Shown here: positions 26,692 through 35,349 of the stretch, piece by piece
Position numbering within the stretch: the first letter of the stretch is position 1
Layout of the letters: each line of letters starts with the position of its first letter
Assembly (NCBI RefSeq): GCF_009913435.1
Contig: NZ_CP047895.1
Coordinates: 752,501 to 816,500 of the forward strand
Reading direction: 5' to 3'
Origin: Sphingomonas changnyeongensis
GTDB lineage: Bacteria; Pseudomonadota; Alphaproteobacteria; Sphingomonadales; Sphingomonadaceae
DNA length: 64,000 nt
The notes under the pieces: model-generated
Databases searched by the model: none
The model's input: the letters and a program-made list of their open reading frames with translations, nothing else
Told to the model about the DNA's origin: nothing
Position numbers and translations under genes: made by a program

Positions 26692-27794
26692 AGCACGATC
26701 AGTTCCGCCTTGAGCGCGCCGGCTTCCTTCAGCGCTTCAAGGATCGCGACCAGATCGGCGGGCGACGCGCCGATGCCGTTGACCGCCTTCACAATGTCCG
26801 ACAGCCGGGGGCCGGGATCGAGCAGGAACATCGGGTTGCGGTCCTCGGCCACCTGCACGTTGCTCGACGGTTCAAGCGCGGTCTGCCCCTGCGAAAAGGG
26901 TTCGGGCTGCACGATGCGCGGCGCTTCGTCGATCCGGACCGTCAGCCGGCCATGGGTGACCGCCGCCGGGCCGACGCGCACCGCGGCGTTGATGACGACG
27001 GTGCCGGTGCGCGCATTGACGATCACCCGCGCGCGCGGTTCGGCGGCGACCACGGTCAGATTCTCGACCTCGCTCATCAGCGCGGTGCGCACATCCTCGC
27101 CCAGCGGCGCGCGGATCGCGACCGACACGCCATCGACGGTGCGCGCGGTGCCCGCGCCCAGCCGGTCGTTGATCGCCCGCGCCACCCGTTCGGAGGTGGT
27201 GAAATCGGCCTTGGTCAGGTTGAACACCAACTCGGGGGCGCTCGCAAAGCCGGTATCGACCGCGCGCTCGACCGTCGCCCCGTCAGGGATGCGGCCGGAG
27301 GAGGGGACGTTGACTGTCACCCGCGAACCGTCATTGCCCTGCACGCCCAGCCCGCCGACCGCGAGCGACCCCTGCGCCATCGCATAGATCTGCCCGTCCG
27401 CACCCAGCAGCGGCGCCATCAGCAGCGACCCGCCGAGGAGCGATTTCGCACGCCCGATCGCCGACACGGTCACGTCGATGCGCTGCCCGGGCTTGGCAAA
27501 GGCCGGCAGTTCGGCGGTGATCATCACCGCCGCCGCATTTTTGAGCGCGGGGTTGAGCTGGGGCGGCAGGTTGAGGCCGAACCGGGCGGCGACGCCCTTC
27601 ATCGACTGGACGGTGAACTCCAGATTGTCGTCGCCCGTGCCGGCCAGGCCGACGACGATGCCGTACCCGACCAGCTGGTTCGGGCGCACCCCCTGAAAGC
27701 CGCCCAGATCCTTGATCCGTTCGGCGCGGAGCGGTGCCGCCACGATGCCGGCGAACGCGGCGATGGCGATCAGGACGAGATGGACGAGGCGCAT
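26688..27794 (-). CDS. flgI: Flagellar P-ring protein FlgI
   Basis: Periplasmic P-ring subunit, exported by Sec. The signal peptide VHLVLIAIAAFAGIVAAPLRA precedes ERIKDLGGFQGVRPNQLVGYGIVVGL. Later family blocks include KNAAAVMITAELPAFAKPGQ, LGADGQIYAMAQGSL and the C-terminal AVNGIGASPADLVAILEALK. The mature protein fits the usual 350 residues. The start at 27794 overlaps the flgH stop (ATGA). FlgA, its chaperone, is encoded at 34419. Confidence 0.93.
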   Translation of the reverse strand: MRLVHLVLIAIAAFAGIVAAPLRAERIKDLGGFQGVRPNQLVGYGIVVGLAGTGDDNLEFTVQSMKGVAARFGLNLPPQLNPALKNAAAVMITAELPAFAKPGQRIDVTVSAIGRAKSLLGGSLLMAPLLGADGQIYAMAQGSLAVGGLGVQGNDGSRVTVNVPSSGRIPDGATVERAVDTGFASAPELVFNLTKADFTTSERVARAINDRLGAGTARTVDGVSVAIRAPLGEDVRTALMSEVENLTVVAAEPRARVIVNARTGTVVINAAVRVGPAAVTHGRLTVRIDEAPRIVQPEPFSQGQTALEPSSNVQVAEDRNPMFLLDPGPRLSDIVKAVNGIGASPADLVAILEALKEAGALKAELIVL

Positions 27795-28507
27795 CAGAAC
27801 GGGCTCACCAGCGAGAAGAAACGTTGCAGCCATCCCGGCCGGCTCTGGCGCTGCAGGTCGCCGCGCCCGGCATAGGTGATGCGCGCATCGGCGACGCGGC
27901 TGGACAGCACGCGGTTGTCGAGATCGATGTCGGCCACGCGGACAATGCCTTCGATCTGCACCCATTCCTCGCCGCGGTTGAGCGTCATCAGCTTCTGCCC
28001 GCGCACGCGCATCGTGCCGTTGCGATAGACTTCGGCCACGGTCACGCTCACATCGCCGAACAGGCTGTTGGACTGGCCGGCGCTGCCCTGGCCCTCGAAC
28101 GCCTGGGTGCCGCTGGCCCGCGCTTCGCCGGGTGCGAACAGCGCGAGCGGGCCGGAGGCCGGCGGGGTCAGCCCCAGCGACCCGTCGCGGCCGCTGCGCG
28201 ATTCGACCGCCTTTTGCGCGACCGTGCGTTCAACGAGCAGGATGGTCAGCATGTCGCCGACCGCGCGGGCGCGCGGGCCTTCGTGCAGCCCGGCATAGCC
28301 GTTGGCGGCCTGGAAGATCGCGCCATTGGCGGGCGGTGCGGCGGGCAGGGGCGGCGTGGCGGCATAATCGACCGGCGGCCCCTTGCGTCCAAGGCCAAAG
28401 GGCAGCCCGCCCGCCGATGCCGGCAGGGCCGGCACGGTCGCGGCCAGCAGCCCGGCCAGGTGCAGCCCGGTGACCAGCACGGCGGCGCGGGGGGTGCGGC
28501 GGCGCAT
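27794..28507 (-). CDS. flgH: Flagellar L-ring protein FlgH, without a lipobox cysteine
   Basis: Outer-membrane L-ring subunit; 237 residues from the ATG at 28507. The core VGDMLTILLVERTVAQKAV, NSLFGDVSVTVAEVYRNGTM and NRGEEWVQIEGIVRVADIDL is intact. The N-terminus has a signal-like hydrophobic stretch ending ALPASAGG, but there is no lipoprotein cysteine; the whole protein has no Cys. FlgH is usually a lipoprotein, so membrane anchoring here must differ. An in-frame ATG at 28528 would lie inside flgG. Confidence 0.88.
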   Translation of the reverse strand: MRRRTPRAAVLVTGLHLAGLLAATVPALPASAGGLPFGLGRKGPPVDYAATPPLPAAPPANGAIFQAANGYAGLHEGPRARAVGDMLTILLVERTVAQKAVESRSGRDGSLGLTPPASGPLALFAPGEARASGTQAFEGQGSAGQSNSLFGDVSVTVAEVYRNGTMRVRGQKLMTLNRGEEWVQIEGIVRVADIDLDNRVLSSRVADARITYAGRGDLQRQSRPGWLQRFFSLVSPF

Positions 28508-28508
28508 G

Positions 28509-29297
28509 TCAGAGGTTCTGGTTGACATATTGCAGCATCTGGTCGGCGGCCGAGATCATCTTGGAGTTGACCTCATAGGCGCGCTGGGTCTCGATCATGT
28601 CGACCAGCTCCTCGACGACATTGACGTTCGATCCCTCAAGCGTCCCCTGGCGGATCGTGCCGCGGCCAAGCTGCCCGGCGACGCCGATATTGGCGGCCCC
28701 GCTGCCCGCGGTTTCGAGCAGGTAATTGTCGCCCATCGGCTGCAGACCGGCGGGGTTGGGAAAGATCGCGACCTGGATCTGGCCGAGCTGCTGGACCTGG
28801 GTCTGGCCGGGCAGCTGCGCCGATACGGTCCCGTCGACGCCGATGGTGATCGATCCCGCCCCTTCGGGAATGGTGATCGCCGGCTGCACCGCATAGCCTT
28901 CGGCGGTGACCAATATGCCCTCGGCGGACCGCGCCAGGTTGCCGGCGCGGGTATAGGCGATCTGTCCGCCGGGCATCGCCACCTGGAAATAGCCGTCGCC
29001 GTCGAGCGCGAGATCGAGCGCATTGCCGGTCGTCGCCAGCGCCCCCTGCGTCTCGATCCGCGCCGTGCCCTGGATGCGCACGCCGGTGCCAAGGTTGAGG
29101 CCGACCGCATAGCGGGTCTCGCTGGTCGAGGGCGCGCCGGTCTGTGTCACCACCTGATAGGCAAGCGAGGCGAACTGGGCGCGGTCGCGCTTGAACCCGG
29201 TCGTGTTCACATTGGCGAGGTTGTTCGAAATCACGCGCATCCGTTCGTTCTGCGCGTCGAGGCCCGTACGGGCGATGTGCATGGCGGGGCTGGTCAT
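28509..29297 (-). CDS. flgG: Flagellar distal rod protein FlgG
   Basis: Distal rod subunit of 262 residues. It has the N-terminal axial motif NERMRVISNNLANVNTTGFKR, the FlgG pattern TGNALDLALDGDGYFQV and the C-terminal EELVDMIETQRAYEVNSKMI. It lies 12 bp after flgF and 1 bp before flgH. Confidence 0.93.
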   Translation of the reverse strand: MTSPAMHIARTGLDAQNERMRVISNNLANVNTTGFKRDRAQFASLAYQVVTQTGAPSTSETRYAVGLNLGTGVRIQGTARIETQGALATTGNALDLALDGDGYFQVAMPGGQIAYTRAGNLARSAEGILVTAEGYAVQPAITIPEGAGSITIGVDGTVSAQLPGQTQVQQLGQIQVAIFPNPAGLQPMGDNYLLETAGSGAANIGVAGQLGRGTIRQGTLEGSNVNVVEELVDMIETQRAYEVNSKMISAADQMLQYVNQNL

Positions 29298-29309
29298 GCC
29301 GGGGGATCC

Positions 29310-30052
29310 TTATTGCGGCAGGCGCATCAGCGATGCGCCGCTTTCGTCCATGTCGCGTGCGCTCGACAGCAGCTTGGCCTGCACCTCATAGGCGCGCTGG
29401 TTCTCGATCATCTGCACGAGCGTGTCGGTCAGGTTGACGTTCGACTGTTCAAGCGATCCGGCGATCAGCGTCGCGTCGAGATCCTGGGGCAGGGTGCCGC
29501 CGCCCTTGACGTGCAGCAGATTGTCCAGCCCCTTGACCGTCTCGCTGCCGCGCGGATCGACCAGCTTCAGGCGGTCGACCGGCTGGGGCGGCTGGCCCTC
29601 GCCGCCGGGCGGCACGATCAGCACCGTGCCGTCGGCCGCGATCGACACGCGCGCGGCGGGGGGCAGGGTGATCGGGCCGTTGCTGCCCATCACCACCATG
29701 CCCTCGCCATTCTGGAGCGCGCCCGAGGGGCGATCGTCAGGTCGCCGCGCCGGCTATAGGCCTCGCTGCCATCGGCGGCCTGCACGGCCAGCCACGCCTC
29801 GCCCGACACGGCAATGTCGAGCGCGCGCCCGGTCTGCACCACCGCGCCCGGCCGCCGGTCGGCGTCGATCACCTCTTCGGAGGTCGGCGCGCGCGACGCC
29901 AGGCCCGCGCCCGCCAGCGTCAGCTGTTCGAACTGCACCTTGTCGGCGCGAAAGCCGGTCGTCGTCGCGTTCGCCATGTTGTTGGCGATCGCCGCCTGGG
30001 CGGCCATCCGGCCGCGCAGGCCCGAATAGGCGGTGTAGACTAGCCGGTCCAT
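29310..30052 (-). CDS. flgF: Flagellar proximal rod protein FlgF (one -1 frameshift)
   Basis: Proximal rod subunit. The N-terminus is AAIANNMANATTTGFRADK with TGRALDIAVSGEAWLAV; the C-terminus is TLVQMIENQRAYEVQAKLL in another frame. One base restored in the G4 run at 29727-29730 joins DLTIAPSGALQNGEG to MVVMGSNGPI, giving about 247 residues. It follows flgE by 24 bp. Confidence 0.86.
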
Positions 30053-30076
30053 CGGCCGCGTCCTTTCTCAGGCCCG

Positions 30077-31383
30077 TCAGTTGCGGATGTTGATTATCGT
30101 CTGGGCGAGGTTCGAGGCGGTATCGATCGCCTTGGCGTTCGCCTGGAAGTTGCGCTGGGCGGCGATCAGGCCGACCAGTTCCTCGGTGATATCGACATTC
30201 GACCGTTCGATCGCGCCGGCAAGCAGGCTGCCGAACCCGCCCTGGCCGGCCTCGCCGACATCCGGCTCCCCCGACAGGCCCGAGGCCGACCAATAGCTGT
30301 TGCCCAGCTGGCGCAGCCCCTGCGGATTGGCGAAGCGCGCCATCACCATCTTGCCGAGCGGTTCGACCGCGCCGTTCGAGAAACTGGCGCGGACCAGCCC
30401 GTTGGCATCCACGGTCACGCCTTCGAGCTGGCCGATCGGTTCGCCATTCTGCGTCTGGGCGACGATCGTCGAGGCCGAGGGGCGCTGGGTGGTCGCGACC
30501 GAAAAATCGATCACCATGTCCTGCGGCGCGGCACCGACCGGCTGGAAGGTCGCAAAGTTGGTCGGCCCGGCGGGGGTCAGCAGATTGCCATTGGCATCGA
30601 AGCTGAGCGTCAGCGGCTGGGCGGGCTGGGCTGGGCCGGATCGGCCGACAGCTGCTGGTCGCCAACAAAGCTGTAGACGCGCCACTGGCTGGTCGGCGCC
30701 GCCCCGCCCGGCGAGGTTTCGCGGACATAGTAATTGGTCAGCGTCATCGGATTGCCGACCGAATCATAGATCACCGTCGATGCGGAGAAGTTATAGGTGT
30801 CGGGATCGAAGCGGCTGAACGCATAGGGGCTGGCCGCCGTCCAGCGCGGATCGGCGGACGGCACCGGCGAGTTGGCCGACAGGTTGACCGACACCCGCGC
30901 CTCGGTGGTCTGGCGCGGCGTGCCGTTGGTCTGCGGCAGGCGCAGCGACACGGTCGAATCCAGCCCGGTCGACACCACGGTGCCGCTGCCATCGACCGGA
31001 TAGACCTGCACCGATGCGCCCTGCGCATCGACGACGAACCGGTCGGCCGACACCGAAAACGCGCCGTTGCGGGTGAAGGCGACCTCGCTGGTGTTGGGAT
31101 TGGGCTTCACGACGAAAAACCCCTCGCCCGACACCGCAAGGTCGAGCGCGGAGCCGGACTGCTGCAGCCCGCCCTGCGCGAATTGCTGGCGCACGCCTTT
31201 CACATAGGAGCCGGAGCCGATCATCTGGGTCGGGCTCTTGGTCGCGGTCGAGGCGATCACGTCGCCAAACTCGACCCGGCTGCGTTTGAAGCCGTTGGTG
31301 CCGACATTGGCCAGATTGTGCGAGATGGCCGACAGCTCGGTCTGGGCGCCCTGCAGGCCGGACAGCGAGGTGTAGAAGGACAT
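30077..31383 (-). CDS. flgE: Flagellar hook protein FlgE (one -1 frameshift)
   Basis: Hook subunit, about 435 residues once repaired. The N-terminus is LSAISHNLANVGTNGFKRSR, then SALDLAVSGEGFFVV; the C-terminus is LVGLIAAQRNFQANAKAI. The frame breaks within 30619-30638, a GGGC/GGGCT-rich stretch in the mid-protein (PAQP repeats followed by LTLSFDANGN). Exact site of the missing base is not certain because no single long run is present. It lies 36 bp after flgD. Confidence 0.86.
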
Positions 31384-31419
31384 GGGTGGCTCCTGTGAAA
31401 AACGCGGAAGGCGGGGGTG

Positions 31420-32121
31420 TCAGGCGACCTGGCGGACGGCGGTGAGCGGCCGCTGGCCAAGCCCGGCAAGGTTGAGCATGGGCTGGGTGCCGGTCATGCT
31501 GATCGAGGTGACGGGCGCCCAGACATTGACCGGGGCCGCCACGCGCGCCCCGCCGCGCAGGACGCTGGCGGTGATGCGGAACGGGCCGGGGCCGGCGGGC
31601 GCGCCGCTGTCGGTGCGCCCGTCCCAGCCGATCGCGACCTCGCCGGGCCGCTGCGCGCCAAGGCTGATCGTCTTCAACAGCGTGCCGTTCTGGTCGGTGA
31701 TCATCACCGTCGCATCCTCGGCGCTTTCAGCCAGCGGCAGCACGGCGTCGAGCGTGCCGTCGGTGCGCGCAAAGGCGGTGTCGCCTTCGACAAGCACGGT
31801 CTTGCCGACATAGGCGATGGCCTGGGCCGAACCGGCGGCTTCCAGCCGGCCCGACATCGCCCGCAGCGTCGCGTTCATGTCCGAAATGCCGGCGACGCTT
31901 GAAAACTGCGCCATCTGGGCGACCATGTTCTCGTTCTTGACCGGTTCGAACGGATCCTGGTTGCGCAGCTGTTCGGTCAGCAGCTTCAGGAACGCGTCCT
32001 GGCCCAGGCTGTTCGCCTCAAGCTCGGTCCTGACCTCGGGCGCGCCGGCAATGCCGCTGCGCCGGATGCCGAGCTGGCCGAGCGTCTGGTCAAAGGTCTG
32101 CACGCTGGTCATCGCCGTCAC
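31420..32121 (-). CDS. flgD: Flagellar hook-cap protein FlgD
   Basis: Hook scaffolding cap, 233 residues. The N-terminal block LGQDAFLKLLTEQLRNQDP and MVAQMAQFSSVAGISDMN is the FlgD signature; a FlgD-type Ig/tudor-like region follows (GEVAIGWDGRTDSG). It overlaps the flgC stop by 4 bp. Confidence 0.93.
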   Translation of the reverse strand: MTAMTSVQTFDQTLGQLGIRRSGIAGAPEVRTELEANSLGQDAFLKLLTEQLRNQDPFEPVKNENMVAQMAQFSSVAGISDMNATLRAMSGRLEAAGSAQAIAYVGKTVLVEGDTAFARTDGTLDAVLPLAESAEDATVMITDQNGTLLKTISLGAQRPGEVAIGWDGRTDSGAPAGPGPFRITASVLRGGARVAAPVNVWAPVTSISMTGTQPMLNLAGLGQRPLTAVRQVA

Positions 32122-32531
32122 CGGCCAAGCTTCAGCGTGTCGAGGATCAGCGACTTCGCCGTCTGCAGCACCTCGACATTGTTCTGATAATTGCGGGCGG
32201 TTTCCATCATGTCGACCAGCTCTCTGGTTTCATCGACGGCGGCGTCGAACACATCGCCATCGGCATTGGCGAGCGGGTGGCTCGGATCGTGGCGGCGGGT
32301 GGGGGCGGGGCCGGCGGTGACGACCTGCTGGACGTCGACGGTCGCCAGCCCGCTGGCCTGGTCATAGCTGGTGCGGAACACCGGCTTGATCGACCGGTAG
32401 GCGCCGGCCTCGCTGCCGGCGACGCCGCCGGCATTGGCCAGGTTCGACGCGGTGGTGTTCATGCGCACGAGCTGCGCCGACATGGCGCGCCCGGCGACGT
32501 CGAAGATGCTGCGCGGCCCGGTCATCGTCAT
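32118..32531 (-). CDS. flgC: Flagellar proximal rod protein FlgC
   Basis: Proximal rod subunit of 137 residues. It has LVRMNTTASNLANAGGV at the N-terminus and DMMETARNYQNNVEVLQTAK at the C-terminus. It overlaps flgB (ATGA) and flgD by 4 bp each. A second in-frame ATG at 32525 is also possible. Confidence 0.92.
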   Translation of the reverse strand: MTMTGPRSIFDVAGRAMSAQLVRMNTTASNLANAGGVAGSEAGAYRSIKPVFRTSYDQASGLATVDVQQVVTAGPAPTRRHDPSHPLANADGDVFDAAVDETRELVDMMETARNYQNNVEVLQTAKSLILDTLKLGR

Positions 32532-32883
32532 TCGCCCCGGAGCGCGCGGGTGAGCGTCTGGATGCGCCCGTTCAGGAACGACAGGGTCGTCTGATAGGCG
32601 ACGGCGTTTTCGGCAAACAGCGTCTGTTCGGTATTCAGCTCAACGGTGTTGCCGTCGAGCGAGGGCTGCACCGGCACGCGGTAGCGGGTGGCCGCTTCCC
32701 CGGCCTGGCCGGGGCGAGGCCGCCCTTGCCTGCGGCGGCAAGCGCCGCGCCGAAATCCAGATCCTTCGCCTTGTAACCAGGGGTCGAGGCGTTGGCGATG
32801 TTGGAGGCGAGCAGGCCGAGCCGCTGCGAACGCAGGGCGAGCGCGGTGCCATGCACGCCGAACAGATCATTGCCCATTGCCAT
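32528..32883 (-). CDS. flgB: Flagellar proximal rod protein FlgB (one -1 frameshift)
   Basis: First gene of the eleven-gene flgB-flgL operon, about 118 residues. The N-terminus [22 protein letters not shown] is typical. The C-terminal [22 protein letters not shown] is in another frame, rejoined by one base in the C4 run at 32698-32701. The start at 32883 has GGAGGA 6 nt upstream. A consensus sigma-54 promoter lies about 60 bp before it. Confidence 0.86.
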
Positions 32884-32942
32884 AATGGCTCCTCCGAAAC
32901 CGGCCTGGCGCACGTCGCCACGCGGATTTTCAGCGGTGGGTC

Positions 32943-32958
32943 AGCAAAAGCCGTGCCA
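32943..32958 (-). promoter_or_regulatory. Sigma-54 promoter of the flgB-flgL operon
   Basis: Minus strand TGGCAC-GGCTT-TTGCT, a full match to the -24/-12 consensus with GG-N10-GC spacing. Transcription should start near 32932, leaving a leader of about 50 nt before flgB. Confidence 0.85.
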
Positions 32959-32996
32959 AATCGCCTATATTGAGAGGTGGCGCAGGGTGGGGCCGG

Positions 32997-33032
32997 CGGC
33001 ACAGGCAGCGGCTCAGGCAGCGGCACAGGTGG
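32997..33032. repeat. Three tandem 12-bp repeats in the flgB upstream region
   Basis: CGGCACAGGCAG, CGGCTCAGGCAG, CGGCACAGGTGG in direct succession, 40-75 bp upstream of the flgB -24 element. They could be regulator half-sites on one face of the helix (about 1.1 turns apart) or simple slippage. Confidence 0.6.
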
Positions 33033-33088
33033 GGTGCGCTCCCGCCCCGTTCCCACCTTCTCCACCGCCGGACGCCCGTTCCGGCAAG

Positions 33089-33112
33089 CGGGCGGCAGCA
33101 TCTTGCCGCCCG
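33089..33112. promoter_or_regulatory. Dyad between divergent sigma-54 promoters, candidate activator site
   Basis: Inverted repeat CGGGCGGCA-GCATCT-TGCCGCCCG. It lies about 160 bp upstream of the predicted flgB start and about 145 bp upstream of the second stator operon start, normal enhancer distances for sigma-54 activators. The core GCGGCA-N6-TGCCGC recurs twice inside fliK downstream of that gene's sigma-54 promoter. Confidence 0.55.
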
Positions 33113-33218
33113 TCCGGCAATCGCGCGCCTGTTCGCCCTGTTCGGGGCAGCTTGCCCGCGCGTGCAGCGCGATTGGCCGGCAGGGGGCTGTCGCGCACCG
33201 GCTGCCGGTTCGCCGATC

Positions 33219-33234
33219 TGGCCCGGGGCTTGCT
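33219..33234 (+). promoter_or_regulatory. Probable sigma-54 promoter of the second stator operon
   Basis: TGGCCC-GGGGC-TTGCT, one mismatch from TGGCAC-N5-TTGCT. The predicted start (about 33245) falls only a few bases before the first ATG (33247), so either the ATG at 33256 is used or the site is coincidental. Confidence 0.45.
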
Positions 33235-33246
33235 TTGCCGCCGGCC

Positions 33247-33896
33247 ATGACCGGCATGTCCTTCCTGTTCGATCCGATTGCGCTGGGCCTTGTGCTGGGC
33301 GGCACGCTGATCGCGACGCTGCTGCGCGGGCCGCTCAGCGACACGCTGCGCGCCTTTGCCGCGCTGGGGCGGCTGGTGCGGCCGGGGTTCGACGCCGCCG
33401 CGGTGCGCGCGCAGCTTGCCCAGGCGGAGCGGGTGGCGCGCGACCGGGGGTGCTGGCGATCGACCGGCTCGCGCCTGCCGATCCCGATATCGCCGCCGCC
33501 ATTGCTGCCATCGCCGCCGGGGCCACCCCCGATCGGGTCGCGGCACTGGCCGAGGACCGGCAGGCCGCGCGCCGTGCCCGGCACCGGATCGCGATAGGCT
33601 GGTGGCTGGCCGCCGCCGAGGCCGCGCCGGCAATGGGGATGATCGGCACGCTGTTCGGCCTGGTCGCGCTGTTCCGCCGGATGGACGATCCCGCCGCCAT
33701 CGGCCCGGCCATGGCGGTTGCGCTGCTGGCGACGCTTTACGGCGCGCTGATCGCCAATCTGGTTGCCGCGCCGCTGGCCGCGCGGCTGGCCCGCCTGTCC
33801 GAGGCGGAGGCCGCCGGGCGGGCGCAGCTGGTCGCGCCGCTGCGCGCCTTTGCCGCGCGCGAGCTGCCATCCACCCGCCGGGATGTGGCCGCATGA
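33247..33896 (+). CDS. MotA/PomA-type proton channel protein of a second stator pair (one -1 frameshift)
   Basis: A small (about 216 residues) MotA-family protein. The helix-3/4 signature APAMGMIGTLFGLVALF and GPAMAVALLATLYGALIANL is PomA-like, with the conserved Pro and Thr positions. The frame breaks at the G5 run 33446-33450 (ARDRG joined to VLAIDRLAPADPD). It is shorter than the 287-residue MotA at 22629. It is coupled (ATGA) to a MotB-like gene, then flgA, flgM and flgN, so it probably serves the flagellum; a TolQ/ExbB role is less likely. Confidence 0.75.
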
Positions 33897-34366
33897 CCCC
33901 TGACGCCCTTTGGACGCCGCGCGCGCGGCCGCTCTGGCTGGTCACGCTTGCCGATCTGTCGCTGCTGCTGCTCGGCTTTTTCGTGCTCATTCAGGCAAGC
34001 GCGCGCGATCCCGCGCCACGCCGTGCCGCCATTGCCGCCGGCATTCGCGATGCCTTTGGCGGCACCGATGCCCCCCGGCTGGCGGTGGCCGCGAACCGCA
34101 TCGACGGTTTTGCGTCGGGTTATGCCCGCCTGCCGCGCGCGGCATCGGCGGCGCTCGCTGAATGGGCGCGGCAGGCCGCCGCCGACCCGCGCAGCCATAT
34201 CGTCGTGACCGGCCATGCCACCCCGGCCGAGGGGCTGGCGCTGGCCGCCGCCCGTGCCGAAGCCGCTGCCCGCGCACTGCCGGTCGACCGGGCACGGCTG
34301 CGCCTTGCCGCGACGGTGGAACCGGGCGCGGGGCATGTCGCCCTTGCCATATCCTACGACCCATGA
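33893..34366 (+). CDS. MotB-like protein with reduced C-terminal domain
   Basis: A 157-residue partner of the preceding channel protein. One helix with the ion-binding aspartate is seen in WLVTLADLSLLLLGFFVLIQ, the MotB pattern. The C-terminus keeps an OmpA-like shape (IVVTGHATPAEG then AAARAEAAARALPVDRARL), but the peptidoglycan-binding Asp of GHTD is replaced (GHAT) and the domain is short. Peptidoglycan anchoring may therefore be weak or lost. It overlaps the upstream gene by 4 bp; flgA follows after 52 bp. Confidence 0.72.
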   Translation: MTPDALWTPRARPLWLVTLADLSLLLLGFFVLIQASARDPAPRRAAIAAGIRDAFGGTDAPRLAVAANRIDGFASGYARLPRAASAALAEWARQAAADPRSHIVVTGHATPAEGLALAAARAEAAARALPVDRARLRLAATVEPGAGHVALAISYDP

Positions 34367-34418
34367 CCGGCCCTGTCGGCGTCGCCGCCGCTGCCCGTTG
34401 CGATCAAGGAGTTTGCCG

Positions 34419-34931
34419 ATGCTGTCCCTGCTGCTGACTGTCCTGGCCGCGCCGTCCGCGCCGGCCATCACCGATCTGGCGGTGCTCGACCGTGCCGCCG
34501 AAATCTTCGCCGGTGCCCGGCTGGGCGAGGCGGGCGGGCCGGTCGCCCCCATCGACCGGCGGCTGCGGTTGCAAAGCTGCCCGTCCAGCCCCGAATTCGC
34601 CTGGCGCACCCCCGCGCACGATGCGATCGTCATCCGCTGCCCGGAAGCCGGCGGCTGGCGGATCTTCGTCGCCGTCCGGCAGGCGGCAGCGAATGGGACG
34701 GCGGCCGGTCCCGCCGCATCGCCGGTGCCGCGCGTCGCCGAACCGGTGATCCGGCGCGGCGACCCGGTGACGCTGGCCAGCGAACAGCCGGGATTTTCGG
34801 TGTCGGCAGAGGCGGTTGCCATGGCCGATGCGGCGCCCGGCGCACGGGTTGCGGTGAAGGTCGAGGGCGCGCGCACGCCCGTTCAGGCCATTGCTGTCGC
34901 CCCCGGCCGGGCGATGCTGCCGCCGCGCTGA
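34419..34931 (+). CDS. flgA: Flagellar P-ring assembly chaperone FlgA
   Basis: Periplasmic chaperone for FlgI, 170 residues. A short signal peptide (LSLLLTVLAAPSAPA) precedes a SAF-type domain: EPVIRRGDPVTLASEQPGFSV and the closing GARVAVKVEGARTPVQAIAV. The ATG at 34419 has GGAG 7 nt upstream. It is last of the stator-like unit and is followed by a separate sigma-28 promoter for flgM. Confidence 0.83.
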   Translation: MLSLLLTVLAAPSAPAITDLAVLDRAAEIFAGARLGEAGGPVAPIDRRLRLQSCPSSPEFAWRTPAHDAIVIRCPEAGGWRIFVAVRQAAANGTAAGPAASPVPRVAEPVIRRGDPVTLASEQPGFSVSAEAVAMADAAPGARVAVKVEGARTPVQAIAVAPGRAMLPPR

Positions 34932-34980
34932 GCGCCCCGCCCGCCAGAAAACTTTGCCCAGAAAACTCTGTTACGCCGTT

Positions 34981-35007
34981 AAAGCCCCGTCCGATCCGGC
35001 CGTATTC
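34981..35007 (+). promoter_or_regulatory. Sigma-28 (FliA) promoter of flgMN
   Basis: TAAA, exactly 15 nt, GCCGTATT, 38 bp upstream of the flgM start. Full match in the -35 and GCCG core. It implies FliA-driven resynthesis of its own anti-sigma factor. Confidence 0.75.
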
Positions 35008-35044
35008 AGCCTCAGGACCGAAAACCGCGGCGAAGGAGGCAGGG

Positions 35045-35349
35045 GTGGTGGATCCGATCAGCATCAAGTCCGGCCCTGCGCCGGTCAGCCAGATTCAGGG
35101 GGTCAGCCAGATCCGGGGGCGGCACCTCCGGTGCGGGCGGAGCGGGCGTCCGCCGGCCGGGCCGATGCGCCGGTCGACACGCGCCGCGCCGCACGCGAGA
35201 TGGCGGCCCGGCCGCCCGTCGATGCCGACCGGGTCGCCGAGATTCGCCGCGCGCTCGAAGAGGGCCGCTTTCCGATCACGCCTGCCAGGATCGCCGACCG
35301 GCTGATCGCGGCAAAGATGCTTTGGGCGAAACCCGATGAGCAGGATTGA
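35045..35349 (+). CDS. flgM: Anti-sigma-28 factor FlgM (one -1 frameshift)
   Basis: Small (about 101 residues) inhibitor of FliA that is exported once the hook is complete. The N-terminus VDPISIKSGPAPVSQIQG is in one frame and the sigma-binding C-terminus DADRVAEIRRALEEGRFPIT with ADRLIAAKMLW in another. One base in the G5 run 35115-35119 joins them. Initiation is GTG at 35045 or 35048 behind AAGGAGG. It overlaps flgN by 14 bp. Confidence 0.82.

Noticed and set aside
33247..34366. TolQ/TolR or ExbB/ExbD assignment for the second channel pair
   Set aside because: The partner protein has the WLVTLADLSLLLLGFFVL MotB pattern, and both genes lie inside a flagellar operon next to flgA; no tolA, tolB or tonB gene is near.
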